A stretch of DNA of 64,000 nt from Rhodococcus zopfii NBRC 100606 = JCM 9919 (lineage in GTDB: Bacteria; Actinomycetota; Actinomycetes; Mycobacteriales; Mycobacteriaceae): contig NZ_BCXI01000008.1 of assembly GCF_001895025.1 (NCBI RefSeq), positions 1 through 64,000 on the forward strand. Direction: 5' to 3'. Position numbers and translations under genes: made by a program. How positions within the stretch are numbered: position 1 is the stretch's first letter; each line of letters begins with the position of its first letter. Positions 43,325 to 53,804 of the stretch are shown here, in pieces. Under the pieces are notes generated by a model that ran no database searches, was not told where the DNA came from, and saw nothing but the letters and a program-made list of their open reading frames with translations.

Positions 43325-44836
43325 TCACCCGCGCAGCAGGGCCCGGACCGCGTCGATGGTGTCCGCCCCGGCGGCGTCCTTGTCCGGCCGGTACCGCAGG
43401 ACCCGCGCGAATCTCAGGGCCACCCCGCCGGGATAGCGCGGACTGACCTGCACCCCGTCCAGTTCGATCTCGACGACCAGTTCGGGACGCAGGTAGACGG
43501 TGTGCGCGTCGCGGGAGCGTTCGCGGCGCGGAAACTCCTCGGTCTGCCAGCGCAGCAGCTCGTCGGTCAGGCCCTTGAACGTCTTGCCCACCATGATCGG
43601 TTCGCCGCCGTCGGGGTCGCGGGCACCCAGGTGCAGGTTCGACAGGAATCCGGTGCGGCGGCCGTATCCCCACTCGGCGCCGAGCACCACCAGGTCCAGG
43701 GTGTGTTCGGGTTTGACCTTGAGCCAGGTGCGGCCGCGGCGGCCGGCCGCGTACGGATCGGCGAGGGACTTGACCATCACACCCTCGTGGCCGGCGGCGA
43801 GTGCGGCGTCGAAATGTGCTGCCGCCGAGTCCGGATCGGGCTCGAGCAGTGACGGGATGCGGTACGGTGCCGCGACCGCGTCGAGTGCGGCGATCCTGTC
43901 GGTCAGCGGTGCGTCGAGCAGGTCGGTGCCGTCGAGGTGCAGGCAGTCGAAGAAATACGGTCGCAACAGCAGATCGTGGGTGCTCGCGGTTCCGAACCGG
44001 CTCATCGTCTCCTGGAACGGGCGGGGCCGGCCGCTGTCGGTCGGCGCGAGCGTTTCGCCGTCGAGGACTACACTCGAACACGGCAGTGCCGCAACAAGTT
44101 CGACGAGTTCCGGTACTCCGGAGGTGATGTCGCGGAGGGTGCGGGTGTACACGCGGACCTCGTCGCCGTGCCGGTGCACCTGGATCCTCGCGCCGTCGAG
44201 CTTGTACTCGACGCTCACCGCCGAGCCGAGCGCCGTGAGCGCCTCGGCGAGCGAACCGGCGGGGGACGCCAGCATCGGCCGGATCGGCCGCCCCACCTCG
44301 AGCCGGAACACACCCAGCGCGTCCACACCGCCGGTGAGAGCCGCCGACGCGGTCGCGGGGAGACGGCCCGACAGCATGAACGCCCGGCGTACCGCGTCGA
44401 CCGGAACCGACGAGGCCGCGGCGACGGCATCGGTCATCACCCCTTCGAGCGCGCCCTGTCGCAGATCGCCGGTGAGCAAGCGGACCAGGAACTGCTGCTC
44501 GTCCGCGGTCGCGGCGCCGAACAAGGAGGTCAGCAGGGCGCGTCGTCGTTCCGTGGACCCCGCGCCGCTGGTCGCGGCGAGCGTCGTGAAGGTCGCGTCG
44601 ACCTCGCCGACCGACAGGGTCGGGTGGGGTGCCGGGTCGACGCGCAGCCCCGTCAGGGTGCGCCACCCGACCCCGATCCGACCCTGTCGCACGTCACCCG
44701 ACAGCCACGCGACGACCGGTTCGACCTCGTCCGGGCCGAGATCGGCCAGCACCTCCCGCAGCAGCGCGGTTTTCTCCCGCCGCGAGCGGGTGGCACCCAC
44801 CGCGTCCGACACGGCGACGATCCGGGACACACGCAC
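43325..44836 (-). CDS. ligB: ATP-dependent DNA ligase (LigB type)
   Basis: The 503-residue protein has the N-terminal DNA-binding domain and the catalytic Lys motif VEYKLDGARIQVH (Lys near 212), followed by motif III DLLLRPYFFDCLHLDG, motif IV HEGVMVKSL and motif V TWLKVKPEH. It seals nicks with ATP, unlike the NAD-dependent replicative LigA. Mycobacterial LigB (Rv3062) has the same size. GTG 44836 starts MRVSRIVAVS. It is 78 bp from the divergent lipase-maturation-factor-like gene and convergent with recD; a repair context is natural, as it neighbours RecBCD. Confidence 0.92.
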   Translation of the reverse strand: MRVSRIVAVSDAVGATRSRREKTALLREVLADLGPDEVEPVVAWLSGDVRQGRIGVGWRTLTGLRVDPAPHPTLSVGEVDATFTTLAATSGAGSTERRRALLTSLFGAATADEQQFLVRLLTGDLRQGALEGVMTDAVAAASSVPVDAVRRAFMLSGRLPATASAALTGGVDALGVFRLEVGRPIRPMLASPAGSLAEALTALGSAVSVEYKLDGARIQVHRHGDEVRVYTRTLRDITSGVPELVELVAALPCSSVVLDGETLAPTDSGRPRPFQETMSRFGTASTHDLLLRPYFFDCLHLDGTDLLDAPLTDRIAALDAVAAPYRIPSLLEPDPDSAAAHFDAALAAGHEGVMVKSLADPYAAGRRGRTWLKVKPEHTLDLVVLGAEWGYGRRTGFLSNLHLGARDPDGGEPIMVGKTFKGLTDELLRWQTEEFPRRERSRDAHTVYLRPELVVEIELDGVQVSPRYPGGVALRFARVLRYRPDKDAAGADTIDAVRALLRG

Positions 44837-44913
44837 AGTCCGACGGTACCGGGGGAGGGGGCGTGGGAGGCGTGGGTTCCCAAAGCACCGCGGCGGTGGG
44901 ATCCTCGGAATCG

Positions 44914-46353
44914 GTGACGGTGGTGGACTGGTTCGATGCGGACGGTTACACGTGGGGCCGGATGTTCTTCACGCGGGGACTCGCGGCCCTGTATTTCGTC
45001 GCGTTCCTGGTGGCGTTCAACCAGTTCCGGGCGTTGCTCGGCACCGACGGGCTGCTCCCCATCCCGGAATTCGTGCAGGCGGTGCCGTTCCGGCGGGCGC
45101 CGAGCCTGTTCCATCTGCGCTACTCGGATCGGTTCTTCGCCGCGGTCGCGGCGGCGGGGGCGGTGCTCGCCGCCGCCACCGTGCTGGGTGTCGCGGATCT
45201 GTTGCCGCTGCCGCTGACGATGCTCGTGTGGTTCGTGTTGTGGGCGCTGTACCTCTCGATCGTCAACGTCGGCCAGGTGTGGTACTCGTTCGGCTGGGAA
45301 TCGTTGCTGCTCGAGGCCGGTGTGCTGGCGATGTTCCTGGGCAATGCGGAGACCGCCCCGCCGTTCGTGATGCTGATCCTGCTGCGGTGGTTGCTGTTCC
45401 GGCTCGAGTTCGGGGCAGGCCTGATCAAGATGCGCGGCGACCGCTGCTGGCGGGACCTGACTTGTCTGTACTACCACCACGAAACCCAGCCGATGCCCGG
45501 TCCGCTGTCCTGGTACTTCCACCACCTGCCGCGACCGCTGCACAAGGTGGAGGTCGCCGGCAACCACGTCACGCAGCTCGTCGTGCCGTTCGGGTTGTTC
45601 GCGCCGCAACCGGTCGCCGGGATCGCCGCCGCGATCATGATCGTCACCCAGTTGTGGCTGGTGACGAGCGGCAACTTCTCGTGGCTCAACTGGATGGCGA
45701 TCATCCTGGGGCTGTCCGTGATACCGGATGAGGGCTATCGCCTGGTGCTTCCCCTGGGCGACCCGGGCGGCCACGAGGGCGCACCGGCATGGTTCGCCGC
45801 CTGCGTCCTCGCCCTCGCCGTCGTGGTGGTGGTGCTCAGCTATCAACCGGTCCGGAACATGGCGTCGGGGAAGCAGAAGATGAACGCCAGCTTCAACCGG
45901 TGGCATTTCGTCAACACCTACGGTGCGTTCGGCAGCGTGACGCGGGTGCGGCGGGAGGTCGTCGTCGAAGGCACCGCGGATACGACGCTCGGCCCCGACA
46001 CGGTATGGAAGGAATACGAATTCAAGGGCAAACCGGGCGATCTGCGCCGTCGGCCCCGTCAGTTCGCGCCGTACCATCTGCGCCTGGACTGGCTCATGTG
46101 GTTCGCCGGGATCTCCCGCGACTACGCGGCCGACTGGTTCCCGCCACTGATGGCGAAGTTGCTCCGCAACGACGAGCACGTCGTGAAACTGCTGCGGTAC
46201 AACCCGTTTCCTGATACGCCGCCGCGCTACGTACGCGCCCGGCTGTTCCGGTACCGGTTCACCACGCGCGCGCAGCGGCGGGCCACCGGTGCATGGTGGG
46301 TGCGCACTCCGATCGGCGAGTACTTTTTCCCGGCCGAGCTTGCCGACCGATGA
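44914..46353 (+). CDS. Lipase maturation factor (LMF1)-like membrane protein
   Basis: The 479-residue protein has about eight membrane segments, starting WGRMFFTRGLAALYFVAFLVAFNQFRALLG. The region VGQVWYSFGWESLLLEAGVLAMFLG, RLEFGAGLIKMRGDRCWRDLTCLYYHHETQPMP and a C-terminal soluble domain (NTYGAFGSVTRVRREVVVEGT near 330, APYHLRLDWLMWFAG) match the lipase maturation factor family, which in animals folds lipases in the ER. The bacterial role is unknown. GTG 44914 is taken as start; other GTGs lie upstream and no ribosome site decides. Divergent from ligB. Confidence 0.82.
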   Translation: MTVVDWFDADGYTWGRMFFTRGLAALYFVAFLVAFNQFRALLGTDGLLPIPEFVQAVPFRRAPSLFHLRYSDRFFAAVAAAGAVLAAATVLGVADLLPLPLTMLVWFVLWALYLSIVNVGQVWYSFGWESLLLEAGVLAMFLGNAETAPPFVMLILLRWLLFRLEFGAGLIKMRGDRCWRDLTCLYYHHETQPMPGPLSWYFHHLPRPLHKVEVAGNHVTQLVVPFGLFAPQPVAGIAAAIMIVTQLWLVTSGNFSWLNWMAIILGLSVIPDEGYRLVLPLGDPGGHEGAPAWFAACVLALAVVVVVLSYQPVRNMASGKQKMNASFNRWHFVNTYGAFGSVTRVRREVVVEGTADTTLGPDTVWKEYEFKGKPGDLRRRPRQFAPYHLRLDWLMWFAGISRDYAADWFPPLMAKLLRNDEHVVKLLRYNPFPDTPPRYVRARLFRYRFTTRAQRRATGAWWVRTPIGEYFFPAELADR

Positions 46354-46415
46354 GTTTTCCCGTGCGGCCAGGTCTGTGTATCCGACGATGGAAAACCCGA
46401 GACGAGGAGAGACCG

Positions 46416-46889
46416 ATGCCCAAGATCACCCCGTGGCTGTGGTTCGACATGAACGCGCAGGAAGCCGCCGAGTACTACATCACGGTGTTCCCCAACTCCC
46501 GCATCCTGAAGGTGACCCACTACCCCGAGGGCGCGCCCGTGCCCGCGGGCACGGTCCTGGCCGTCGAATTCGAGCTCGACGGCACCCTGTTCGCAGGACT
46601 CAACGGCGGCCCCCAGTTCCAGTTCAGCGAGGCAGTGTCCTTCTCGATCGATTGTGCCGACCAGGACGAGGTGGACCACTACTGGAACGCCCTCACCGGC
46701 GGTGGCGGCGAGGAATCCCAGTGTGGATGGCTCAAGGACCGGTTCGGGGTGTCGTGGCAGGTGGTGCCGCGTCGGCTCGACGAACTGATGTCCGACCCCG
46801 ACGTCGGGGTCGTGGAGCGGGTCAGCGAGGCACTGATGAAGATGCGCAAGATCAAGGTGCCGGTGCTGGAGGAGGCGGCGCGCGGCTGA
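46416..46889 (+). CDS. PhnB-like VOC-family protein
   Basis: The 157-residue protein (ITPWLWFDMNAQEAAEYYITVFPNSRILKVTHY, then NGGPQFQFSEAVSFSIDCADQDEVDHYWNALTGGGGEESQCGWLKDRFGVSWQVVP) is of the 3-demethylubiquinone methyltransferase-like/PhnB VOC group, usually of unknown function. ATG 46416 follows GAGGAGA by 5 nt, a very good site. It lies 62 bp after the LMF-like gene. Confidence 0.88.
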   Translation: MPKITPWLWFDMNAQEAAEYYITVFPNSRILKVTHYPEGAPVPAGTVLAVEFELDGTLFAGLNGGPQFQFSEAVSFSIDCADQDEVDHYWNALTGGGGEESQCGWLKDRFGVSWQVVPRRLDELMSDPDVGVVERVSEALMKMRKIKVPVLEEAARG

Positions 46890-46905
46890 CGGCGTCGTCC
46901 ACTCG

Positions 46906-46954
46906 GTTCTGTGTGGATTCGTGTTCGCGCGGCGGATGAAATTCCACACAGAAC
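46906..46954. repeat. 12-bp inverted repeat between VOC and MFS genes
   Basis: GTTCTGTGTGGA (46906-46917) pairs perfectly with 46943-46954 across a 25-nt spacer. It follows the VOC stop by 17 nt and ends 60 bp before the MFS start. With no T-tract it could be an operator for the MFS gene or a loose terminator. Confidence 0.55.
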
Positions 46955-47014
46955 GCGCTCCGTCGACCAACCTTCCGACGCGAACCGGGTGGCGCGGCCG
47001 GTACGTTGCGCTTC

Positions 47015-48325
47015 ATGACCACGCGCGCTCAGCGGCTCGACGAACTGCCGTTCACCCGCAGACACTTCAAGCTGGTGCTCGGCTCCGGCATCGGCTGGGC
47101 GCTCGACGCGATGGACGTCGGGCTCATCTCGTTCGTGATGGCCGCGCTCGCCGTGCAGTGGAACCTGAGCAGCACCCAACTATCGTGGATCGGGTCGATC
47201 GGGTTCGTCGGTATGGCGGTCGGGGCCGCGCTCGGCGGACTGCTCGCCGACCGCATCGGACGCCGGCAGGTATTCGCAACCACACTGCTCGTCTACGGGC
47301 TGGCCACCGGGGCGTCGGCACTGGCGGGGTCGGTTGCGGTGCTGCTGGTACTGCGGTTCGTCGTCGGCCTCGGTCTCGGGGCGGAGCTTCCGGTCGCGTC
47401 GACGCTGGTCAGCGAGTACGCGCCGCGCAAGGTGCGTGGTCGCGTGGTGGTGGCGCTCGAAGCCTTCTGGGCGGTCGGCTGGATCATGGCCGCGTTGATC
47501 GGCTACTTCGTCGTGCCGATCGGCGACGACGGCTGGCGGTGGGCGCTGCTTGCGGGTGTCGCCCCGACGCTGTACGCCGTCGTGGTCCGATTGGGTCTTC
47601 CCGAATCGGTGCGGTTCCTCGAACGGAAGGGCCGATACGCCGAAGCCGAAGCCGCCGTGCGGGCGTTCGAAAGATCTGCGGGCGTCGCCGTCGCCACGCC
47701 CGGACCCGACGAACCGGGCGCCGAACCGCCGCCCGTCGCCCCGGAATCGATCTGGTCGCCGCGGTTGCGGTCTCGCACCGCAGCGCTGTGGATCGTCTGG
47801 TTCGGCATCAACCTGTCGTACTACGGCGCGTTCATCTGGCTTCCCAGCCTGCTCGTCAACCAGGGCTTCGACCTGGTCAAGTCGTTCCAGTACACGCTGA
47901 TCATCACGCTCGCGCAGCTACCCGGCTACGCGGTCGCGGCCTGGTTGATCGAAGCGTGGGGTCGTCGCGCGACGCTCGCGACGTTCCTCGTCGGATCGGC
48001 GGTCGCGGCGGCCCTGTTCGGGCTCGCGGGCAGCCCCGCCACGATCATCGCGGCCGGAATGATGCTGTCGTTCTTCAACCTCGGGGCGTGGGGGGCGTTG
48101 TATGCGATCGGGCCGGAGTTGTACCCGACATCGGTGCGCGGTGCGGGCACCGGCGCTGCCGCGGCGTTCGGCCGGATCGCCTCGATCCTCGCGCCGCTCC
48201 TGGTGCCGTGGCTGCTGCCCGGCGGCAACGGGCTCGTGTTCGGCGTGTTCGCGGCCGCGTTCGCCGTCGCCGCGGTTGCGGCATTCACCCTGCCGGAGCG
48301 GGCCGGGACGGTCCTCGACGCCTGA
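47015..48325 (+). CDS. MFS transporter, aromatic acid/sugar type
   Basis: The 436-residue protein has 12 hydrophobic segments. GIGWALDAMDVGLISFVMAAL near 25, GALLGGLLADRIGRRQVF near 73 and LVSEYAPRKVRGRVV near 130 are the classic MFS signatures (loop 2-3 and loop 4-5) of the sugar porter/aromatic acid:H+ symporter group. WGALYAIGPELYPTSVRGAG near 365 repeats the motif in the second half. ATG 47015 is favoured over TTG 47006. It probably imports an organic acid with protons. The inverted repeat upstream may be its operator. Confidence 0.85.
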   Translation: MTTRAQRLDELPFTRRHFKLVLGSGIGWALDAMDVGLISFVMAALAVQWNLSSTQLSWIGSIGFVGMAVGAALGGLLADRIGRRQVFATTLLVYGLATGASALAGSVAVLLVLRFVVGLGLGAELPVASTLVSEYAPRKVRGRVVVALEAFWAVGWIMAALIGYFVVPIGDDGWRWALLAGVAPTLYAVVVRLGLPESVRFLERKGRYAEAEAAVRAFERSAGVAVATPGPDEPGAEPPPVAPESIWSPRLRSRTAALWIVWFGINLSYYGAFIWLPSLLVNQGFDLVKSFQYTLIITLAQLPGYAVAAWLIEAWGRRATLATFLVGSAVAAALFGLAGSPATIIAAGMMLSFFNLGAWGALYAIGPELYPTSVRGAGTGAAAAFGRIASILAPLLVPWLLPGGNGLVFGVFAAAFAVAAVAAFTLPERAGTVLDA

Positions 48326-48436
48326 CCCACCGGCCTGTCGGGTGTCGTGGGCCGCGCCCGTCCCTGAGCGAATGTATCGTCCGTCTCCTTCAATCGACTG
48401 GATGTACCCTTCGCTCGAAAGACCGAGGGGTGGACG

Positions 48437-49339
48437 TCAGTTCCCGACGAGCACGACCTCGAGTGCCGCGACCTGATCCGGCTCGACGACCACGTCGATC
48501 GAGATGATCCGGCCGTCCTCGACGACGAAGACGAACACCGACCGGACGACGCCGGCGGGTGCCCACGCCGCACCGGGCATGCCGTCGACCAGTGCGGGCT
48601 GCGCCGCCCGGGCGCGGCCGGAGAAGGCGGTCGCGACCGCGCGGGCCCCCTGCAACTCGCGTTCCAGACCCGGTGCCCCGGCCGCGGCACCGAGCCGCGC
48701 CGACGCGACCGCGGCGTCGTCGGCGTGCAGGCTCACCTCGGGGTCGAGCAGAGCGAGCAGGTCCTCGAACCGTCCTTCGCGAGACGCGGCGAGGAACGCG
48801 TCGACGACCTGCCGCCGGCGCGACAGATCCGCCGGGGCGAGCGTGACACCCTGCACCCGCCGCCGGGCGCGGCTCGCGAGCTGCCGGGTCGCGGCCGGGG
48901 CCCGATCGACGATCGGGGCGATCTCGTCGAACGGAACCCCGAACATGTCGTGCAGCACGAACGCGAGGCGTTCCGCCGGGGCAAGCGTGTCGAGGACGAC
49001 GAGCATCGCGACGCCGACGGAATCGGCAAGTACCGCTTCGTGTTCCGGCTCGGCAGTGGGCCGGGGGAGGGCAGGCTCCAGGCGGTCGGGATCGTCGAGC
49101 GAAACCTCGGACCGGGATCTGCGGGCGCGCAATACATCCAGGCACACCCGGCTCACCACGGTCGTCAGCCAGCCGGCGAGGTTGGCGACTTCACTGGTGT
49201 CGGAGCGACTCAACCGCAGCCATGTCTCCTGGAGCGCGTCGTCGGCGTCGGCCCCCGAACCCAGCATCCGCAACGCCACGGCCCGCAGGTGCGTGCGGTG
49301 GTCTTCGAACTGCCGCGCCAGAAAATCTTCGTCGCTCAT
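48437..49339 (-). CDS. ECF sigma factor, ECF41 group (SigJ-like)
   Basis: The 300-residue protein has sigma region 2 (about 8-75: LRAVALRMLGSGADADDALQETWLRL) and region 4 (about 120-175: PAERLAFVLHDMFGVPFDEIAPIVDR), then a long C-terminal SnoaL-like domain (about 185-300: RQVVDAFLAASREGRFEDLLALLDPEV). ECF41 factors have this extension, which both helps and inhibits the protein, and lack a separate anti-sigma gene. A carboxymuconolactone decarboxylase-like gene is divergent, the usual ECF41 neighbour. Two promoters of the ECF41 type lie between the genes, so it likely controls itself and that gene. Confidence 0.9.
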   Translation of the reverse strand: MSDEDFLARQFEDHRTHLRAVALRMLGSGADADDALQETWLRLSRSDTSEVANLAGWLTTVVSRVCLDVLRARRSRSEVSLDDPDRLEPALPRPTAEPEHEAVLADSVGVAMLVVLDTLAPAERLAFVLHDMFGVPFDEIAPIVDRAPAATRQLASRARRRVQGVTLAPADLSRRRQVVDAFLAASREGRFEDLLALLDPEVSLHADDAAVASARLGAAAGAPGLERELQGARAVATAFSGRARAAQPALVDGMPGAAWAPAGVVRSVFVFVVEDGRIISIDVVVEPDQVAALEVVLVGN

Positions 49340-49340
49340 C

Positions 49341-49367
49341 TGTCACATCCTTCCGCCCGGTTTCGTC
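49341..49367 (+). promoter_or_regulatory. ECF41-type promoter, rightward
   Basis: TGTCACA (49341-49347) and CGTC (49364-49367) are separated by exactly 16 bp, the published ECF41 promoter form, and point to the decarboxylase-like gene at 49414, 46 bp further. Confidence 0.8.
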
Positions 49368-49375
49368 GATGAAGT

Positions 49376-49402
49376 GACGAACCGCCACAACCGAATGTGA
49401 CA
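49376..49402 (-). promoter_or_regulatory. ECF41-type promoter, leftward
   Basis: On the minus strand, TGTCACA (49402-49396) and CGTC (49379-49376) are again separated by exactly 16 bp, pointing to the sigma factor gene at 49339. It supports autoregulation. Confidence 0.75.
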
Positions 49403-49413
49403 AGGAGCGAATC

Positions 49414-49872
49414 ATGCAGTCTCGAATGAAGAATCCGGCAATGGTCCTGCCCACGGCTATGCAGGCGATCCTCGCGCTCGGACGGTCCACCGACAGCGTC
49501 GACATCCCCGCGCGGACACTGCACTTGATGCACCTGCGGGCGAGCCAGATCAACGGCTGCGGCGTGTGTGTGGATCTGCACCCACGGCTCGCATTGAAGG
49601 ACGGTGAGACGACCGAACGGCTGTTCGCGGTCGCCGCCTGGCGCGAGTCCCCGTACTTCACCGACGAGGAACGCGCGGCGCTCGCGCTGACCGAAGCGGT
49701 CACCAGGCTGGCGGACCGGCCGGATCCGGTTCCCGACGACGTGTGGGATGCGGCCGCCGACCTCTACACCGAGGAACAGCTCGCGGCGCTGATCGTGCAG
49801 ATCGCGACGATTAACGTGTGGAACCGTGTCAACGCCTCGGTGAGGCAGGTGGCGGGCGATATTCCGGCCTGA
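49414..49872 (+). CDS. Carboxymuconolactone decarboxylase/AhpD-like protein
   Basis: The 152-residue protein has the AhpD-fold signature LHLMHLRASQINGCGVCVDLHPRLALKDG with the redox pair CGVC near 50 and a nearby His, and a later ALTEAVTRLAD and LIVQIATINVWNRVN. Such proteins are small peroxidase/reductase-like enzymes or true decarboxylases; the CxxC and His favour an alkylhydroperoxidase-type role. AAGGAG is 7 nt before ATG 49414, overlapping the opposite promoter element. It is the target of the divergent ECF41 sigma factor. Confidence 0.9.
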   Translation: MQSRMKNPAMVLPTAMQAILALGRSTDSVDIPARTLHLMHLRASQINGCGVCVDLHPRLALKDGETTERLFAVAAWRESPYFTDEERAALALTEAVTRLADRPDPVPDDVWDAAADLYTEEQLAALIVQIATINVWNRVNASVRQVAGDIPA

Positions 49873-49885
49873 CCGGGCCGTCGAA

Positions 49886-50224
49886 TCAGGTCGTTTCCCG
49901 GACGATCACCTCGGAGGGCGGCTGCGTCCAGTTTCCGGCGTCGAGCCCCAACGAGATTCGCGCGGCGCGGCGACCGTAGGCGGTCGCGTTGATGCGGACC
50001 GTCGTGAGCGCCGGCTCCCAGAGCGCCGCATGCTGTCCCTCGGCGAAACCGATGACGGCAAGGTCGCTCGGGACCCGGTGGCCGGTCCGGCGCGTCGCCG
50101 CGAGCACCGTCAGCGCCACATTGTCGTCGAAGGCGGCGACTGCGGTGACGTCGGTACCCTCCACGAGGTGGCGGACTATCTCGGGGTCCCCTCGGCCGAC
50201 CGCGCCCGGATGCCCCGGAAACAA
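49886..50224 (-). pseudogene. LacI-family regulator remnant (C-terminal part)
   Basis: About 112 residues match only the end of LacI/GalR regulators: TAVAAFDDNVALTVLAATRRTGHRVPSDLAVIGFAEGQHAALWEPALTTVRIN and YGRRAARISL. The helix-turn-helix and the first half of the sugar-binding domain are missing. The open part begins at the fumarase terminator (50223-50260), so the gene was cut there. No ribosome site precedes it. It should be inactive. Confidence 0.75.
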
Positions 50225-50260
50225 CGCATCCGCGAACCGATAGCGATTCGCGGATGCGTT
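50223..50260 (-). terminator. Hairpin terminator after the fumarase gene
   Basis: AACGCATCCGCGAA (50223-50236) pairs perfectly with 50247-50260, a 14-bp stem with a 10-nt loop, 14 nt past the fumarase stop on the minus strand. It is followed by GTTTCC, a weak T-rich end. Confidence 0.75.
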
Positions 50261-50273
50261 GGGCGGTAGAGGA

Positions 50274-51971
<1,698 letters not shown>

Positions 51972-52173
51972 GATTTCTCCTGGAAAGGGGCTGGGTTCGG
52001 CTAACAGGCTAGTCGCGACGGCGCAAGGCCTTGACAACGGGGCGTGTGATCCAGCCGGTCCGGGATCGCGAAGTGAACTGCGTCACCTGCGATTTCGGCA
52101 GTTCAACCGGACAGTTCGGGCAGCGTGATGCGCATCATGCCGCGACGGAACCGCGATCCGTACACTTATAAGG

Positions 52174-52929
52174 ATGCTTCTCGCGAACATCCCCGGCGGA
52201 GTCGCCGCAGGTCTCGGACAGCTCCGACGGACCCACGCGTGGCTCGACGTGCTCGTCGTCGTGGCCGTGCTCGTCGCCACCAATATGGTCGCCCACTTCA
52301 CTACAGTCTGGGCATCCATCGCGACCGTGCCGATCGCCGCGCTCGTGCTTGTCGCGATGATGCGACATCGCGGGATGCACTGGTCCGAACTCGGATTGTC
52401 GCCCCGGCACTGGAAGCGCGGGACGCTCTACTCCCTCGGTGCGGTCGGTCTCGTGGTCGCCGTCGTCGCCATCGGTATCGCACTGCCGTTCACCCGTCAG
52501 TTCTTCCTGTCCGAGCGGTACGCGACGATCTCCGGTGCCCTCGTCGCGTCGATGATCGTGATTCCGCTCCAGACCGTGATCCCGGAAGAACTCGCGTTCC
52601 GCGGCGTCCTGCACGGCGCGCTCGAACGCGCGTGGGGCGCTCGCGGTGTCTTCGCCGCCGGGTCGCTGCTGTTCGGGCTGTGGCACATCGCGTCGTCGCT
52701 CGGACTGACCTCCGGAAATGCCGGCCTGACCGCGGTACTCGGCGGTGGCGTGTGGGGGCAGGTCGCCGGCATCGCCGGCGCGGTCGTCGCGACCGCGGCC
52801 GCCGGATTCGTCTTCACCTGGCTGCGCCGCCGCAGTGGCAGCATCCTCGCCCCGATCGCGCTGCACTGGTCGCTCAACGGCGTCGGTGCGCTCGCCGCCG
52901 CGCTGGTGTGGCACGTGAGTGTGGCCTGA
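52174..52929 (+). CDS. CPBP-family intramembrane glutamic endopeptidase
   Basis: The 251-residue protein has about seven membrane segments and the motifs of the CPBP/Abi/Rce1-type proteases: PEELAFRGVLHGALE near 137 (the EExxxR pair) and FGLWHIASSL near 168 (FxxxH), and ALHWSLNGVG near 230. These enzymes cut or release membrane-linked peptides; the substrate is unknown. The start is taken at ATG 52174 in a region without strong ribosome site. It is divergent from the fumarase gene, 202 bp apart, a gap with no further gene. Confidence 0.88.
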   Translation: MLLANIPGGVAAGLGQLRRTHAWLDVLVVVAVLVATNMVAHFTTVWASIATVPIAALVLVAMMRHRGMHWSELGLSPRHWKRGTLYSLGAVGLVVAVVAIGIALPFTRQFFLSERYATISGALVASMIVIPLQTVIPEELAFRGVLHGALERAWGARGVFAAGSLLFGLWHIASSLGLTSGNAGLTAVLGGGVWGQVAGIAGAVVATAAAGFVFTWLRRRSGSILAPIALHWSLNGVGALAAALVWHVSVA

Positions 52930-52960
52930 CACTCCGTCGCGCCGACGAAGGGAGGCCCCC

Positions 52961-53485
52961 GTGGCTCTCGCCGTCTGCCTGCTCTTCGATGCCGACACCG
53001 AGCATGCACTGCGTCGCCTGTGGCACCGGCTCGAGAACCTCGACGTCCCCACGCTGCTCACCCACACGCACCGCCGCCACGTCCCGCACGTGTCGTACGC
53101 GGTGCTGCGGACCTTCGTCGTCGACGAGGTCGCCGACGCCGTCGAGCAACTGCCGGACGGGGGCCCGATGGTGCTGCACCTCGATGCGCTCGGCTCGTTC
53201 CGGCGTGGCCGCATCTGGCTTGCTCCCGCACCCACCGAGGACCTGCTCCGACGACAACACCGTGTCGTCGAGGCGGTCGTGGCCACCGGCGCGGACCTGC
53301 ACCGGAACTACCGTCCGGGCGCCTGGACACCGCACTGCACACTGAGCCCGCGCACTCGCCTGGTCGACCTGCCGCGCCTGGCCGCCGCGATCTACGACGT
53401 ATTGCCCGTCGACGCGGTCGTGGACGCCGCAGCGCTCGTCGACAGCACGACCGGGGAGCGTCTCGCGCTCCGGGGGATTCCGTGA
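52961..53485 (+). CDS. 2'-5' RNA ligase/LigT-like phosphoesterase
   Basis: The 174-residue protein has the two short His motifs of the 2H phosphoesterase superfamily: HVS near 38 (RHVPHVSYAVL) and HCT near 127 (TPHCTLSP). These two His-x-Ser/Thr motifs cut or join 2'-5' bonds or cyclic phosphates. GAAGGGAGG precedes GTG 52961. It follows the CPBP gene at once, so they may be co-transcribed. The substrate is unknown; the Ser variant of the first motif is accepted in the family. Confidence 0.82.
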   Translation: MALAVCLLFDADTEHALRRLWHRLENLDVPTLLTHTHRRHVPHVSYAVLRTFVVDEVADAVEQLPDGGPMVLHLDALGSFRRGRIWLAPAPTEDLLRRQHRVVEAVVATGADLHRNYRPGAWTPHCTLSPRTRLVDLPRLAAAIYDVLPVDAVVDAAALVDSTTGERLALRGIP

Positions 53486-53511
53486 GAAATCGGGGGAATC
53501 CCCGTGAGAAA

Positions 53512-53727
53512 TCAGTCCTCCGGGTTCTCCACCCAATGCCCGTAGGGCGGCGGGCCCTCACTCTGGATCTGCACACCGAAGACGTGCGAGTGCTTCCACA
53601 CATACCCGTGCAGGACGTGTTCCTCGGATGTCGTCGTGTCGACTACGACGATGTCGCCGCTCGGTCGCTCCTCGAGGACGAAGCCGTTGTTGCGTCCGTC
53701 CAGAACCCACCATTTTGCAGTGCTCAT
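53512..53727 (-). CDS. Small conserved protein
   Basis: The 71-residue product starts at ATG 53727 after GGAGGG. It reads MSTAKWWVLDGRNNGFVLEE and ends WKHSHVFGVQIQSEGPPPYGHWVENPED; it looks like a small beta-rich soluble protein. I cannot assign a family. It is encoded downstream of the XRE regulator, with 77 bp between, and in the same direction, so they may form an operon. Confidence 0.6.
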   Translation of the reverse strand: MSTAKWWVLDGRNNGFVLEERPSGDIVVVDTTTSEEHVLHGYVWKHSHVFGVQIQSEGPPPYGHWVENPED

Positions 53728-53804
53728 GATCGGTGCCCTCCGGTTCACGATGGGTGATTCGACGCTACCGCGCGGAGGTGTGCCGCGAGACCGGTTCGAT
53801 CGGG

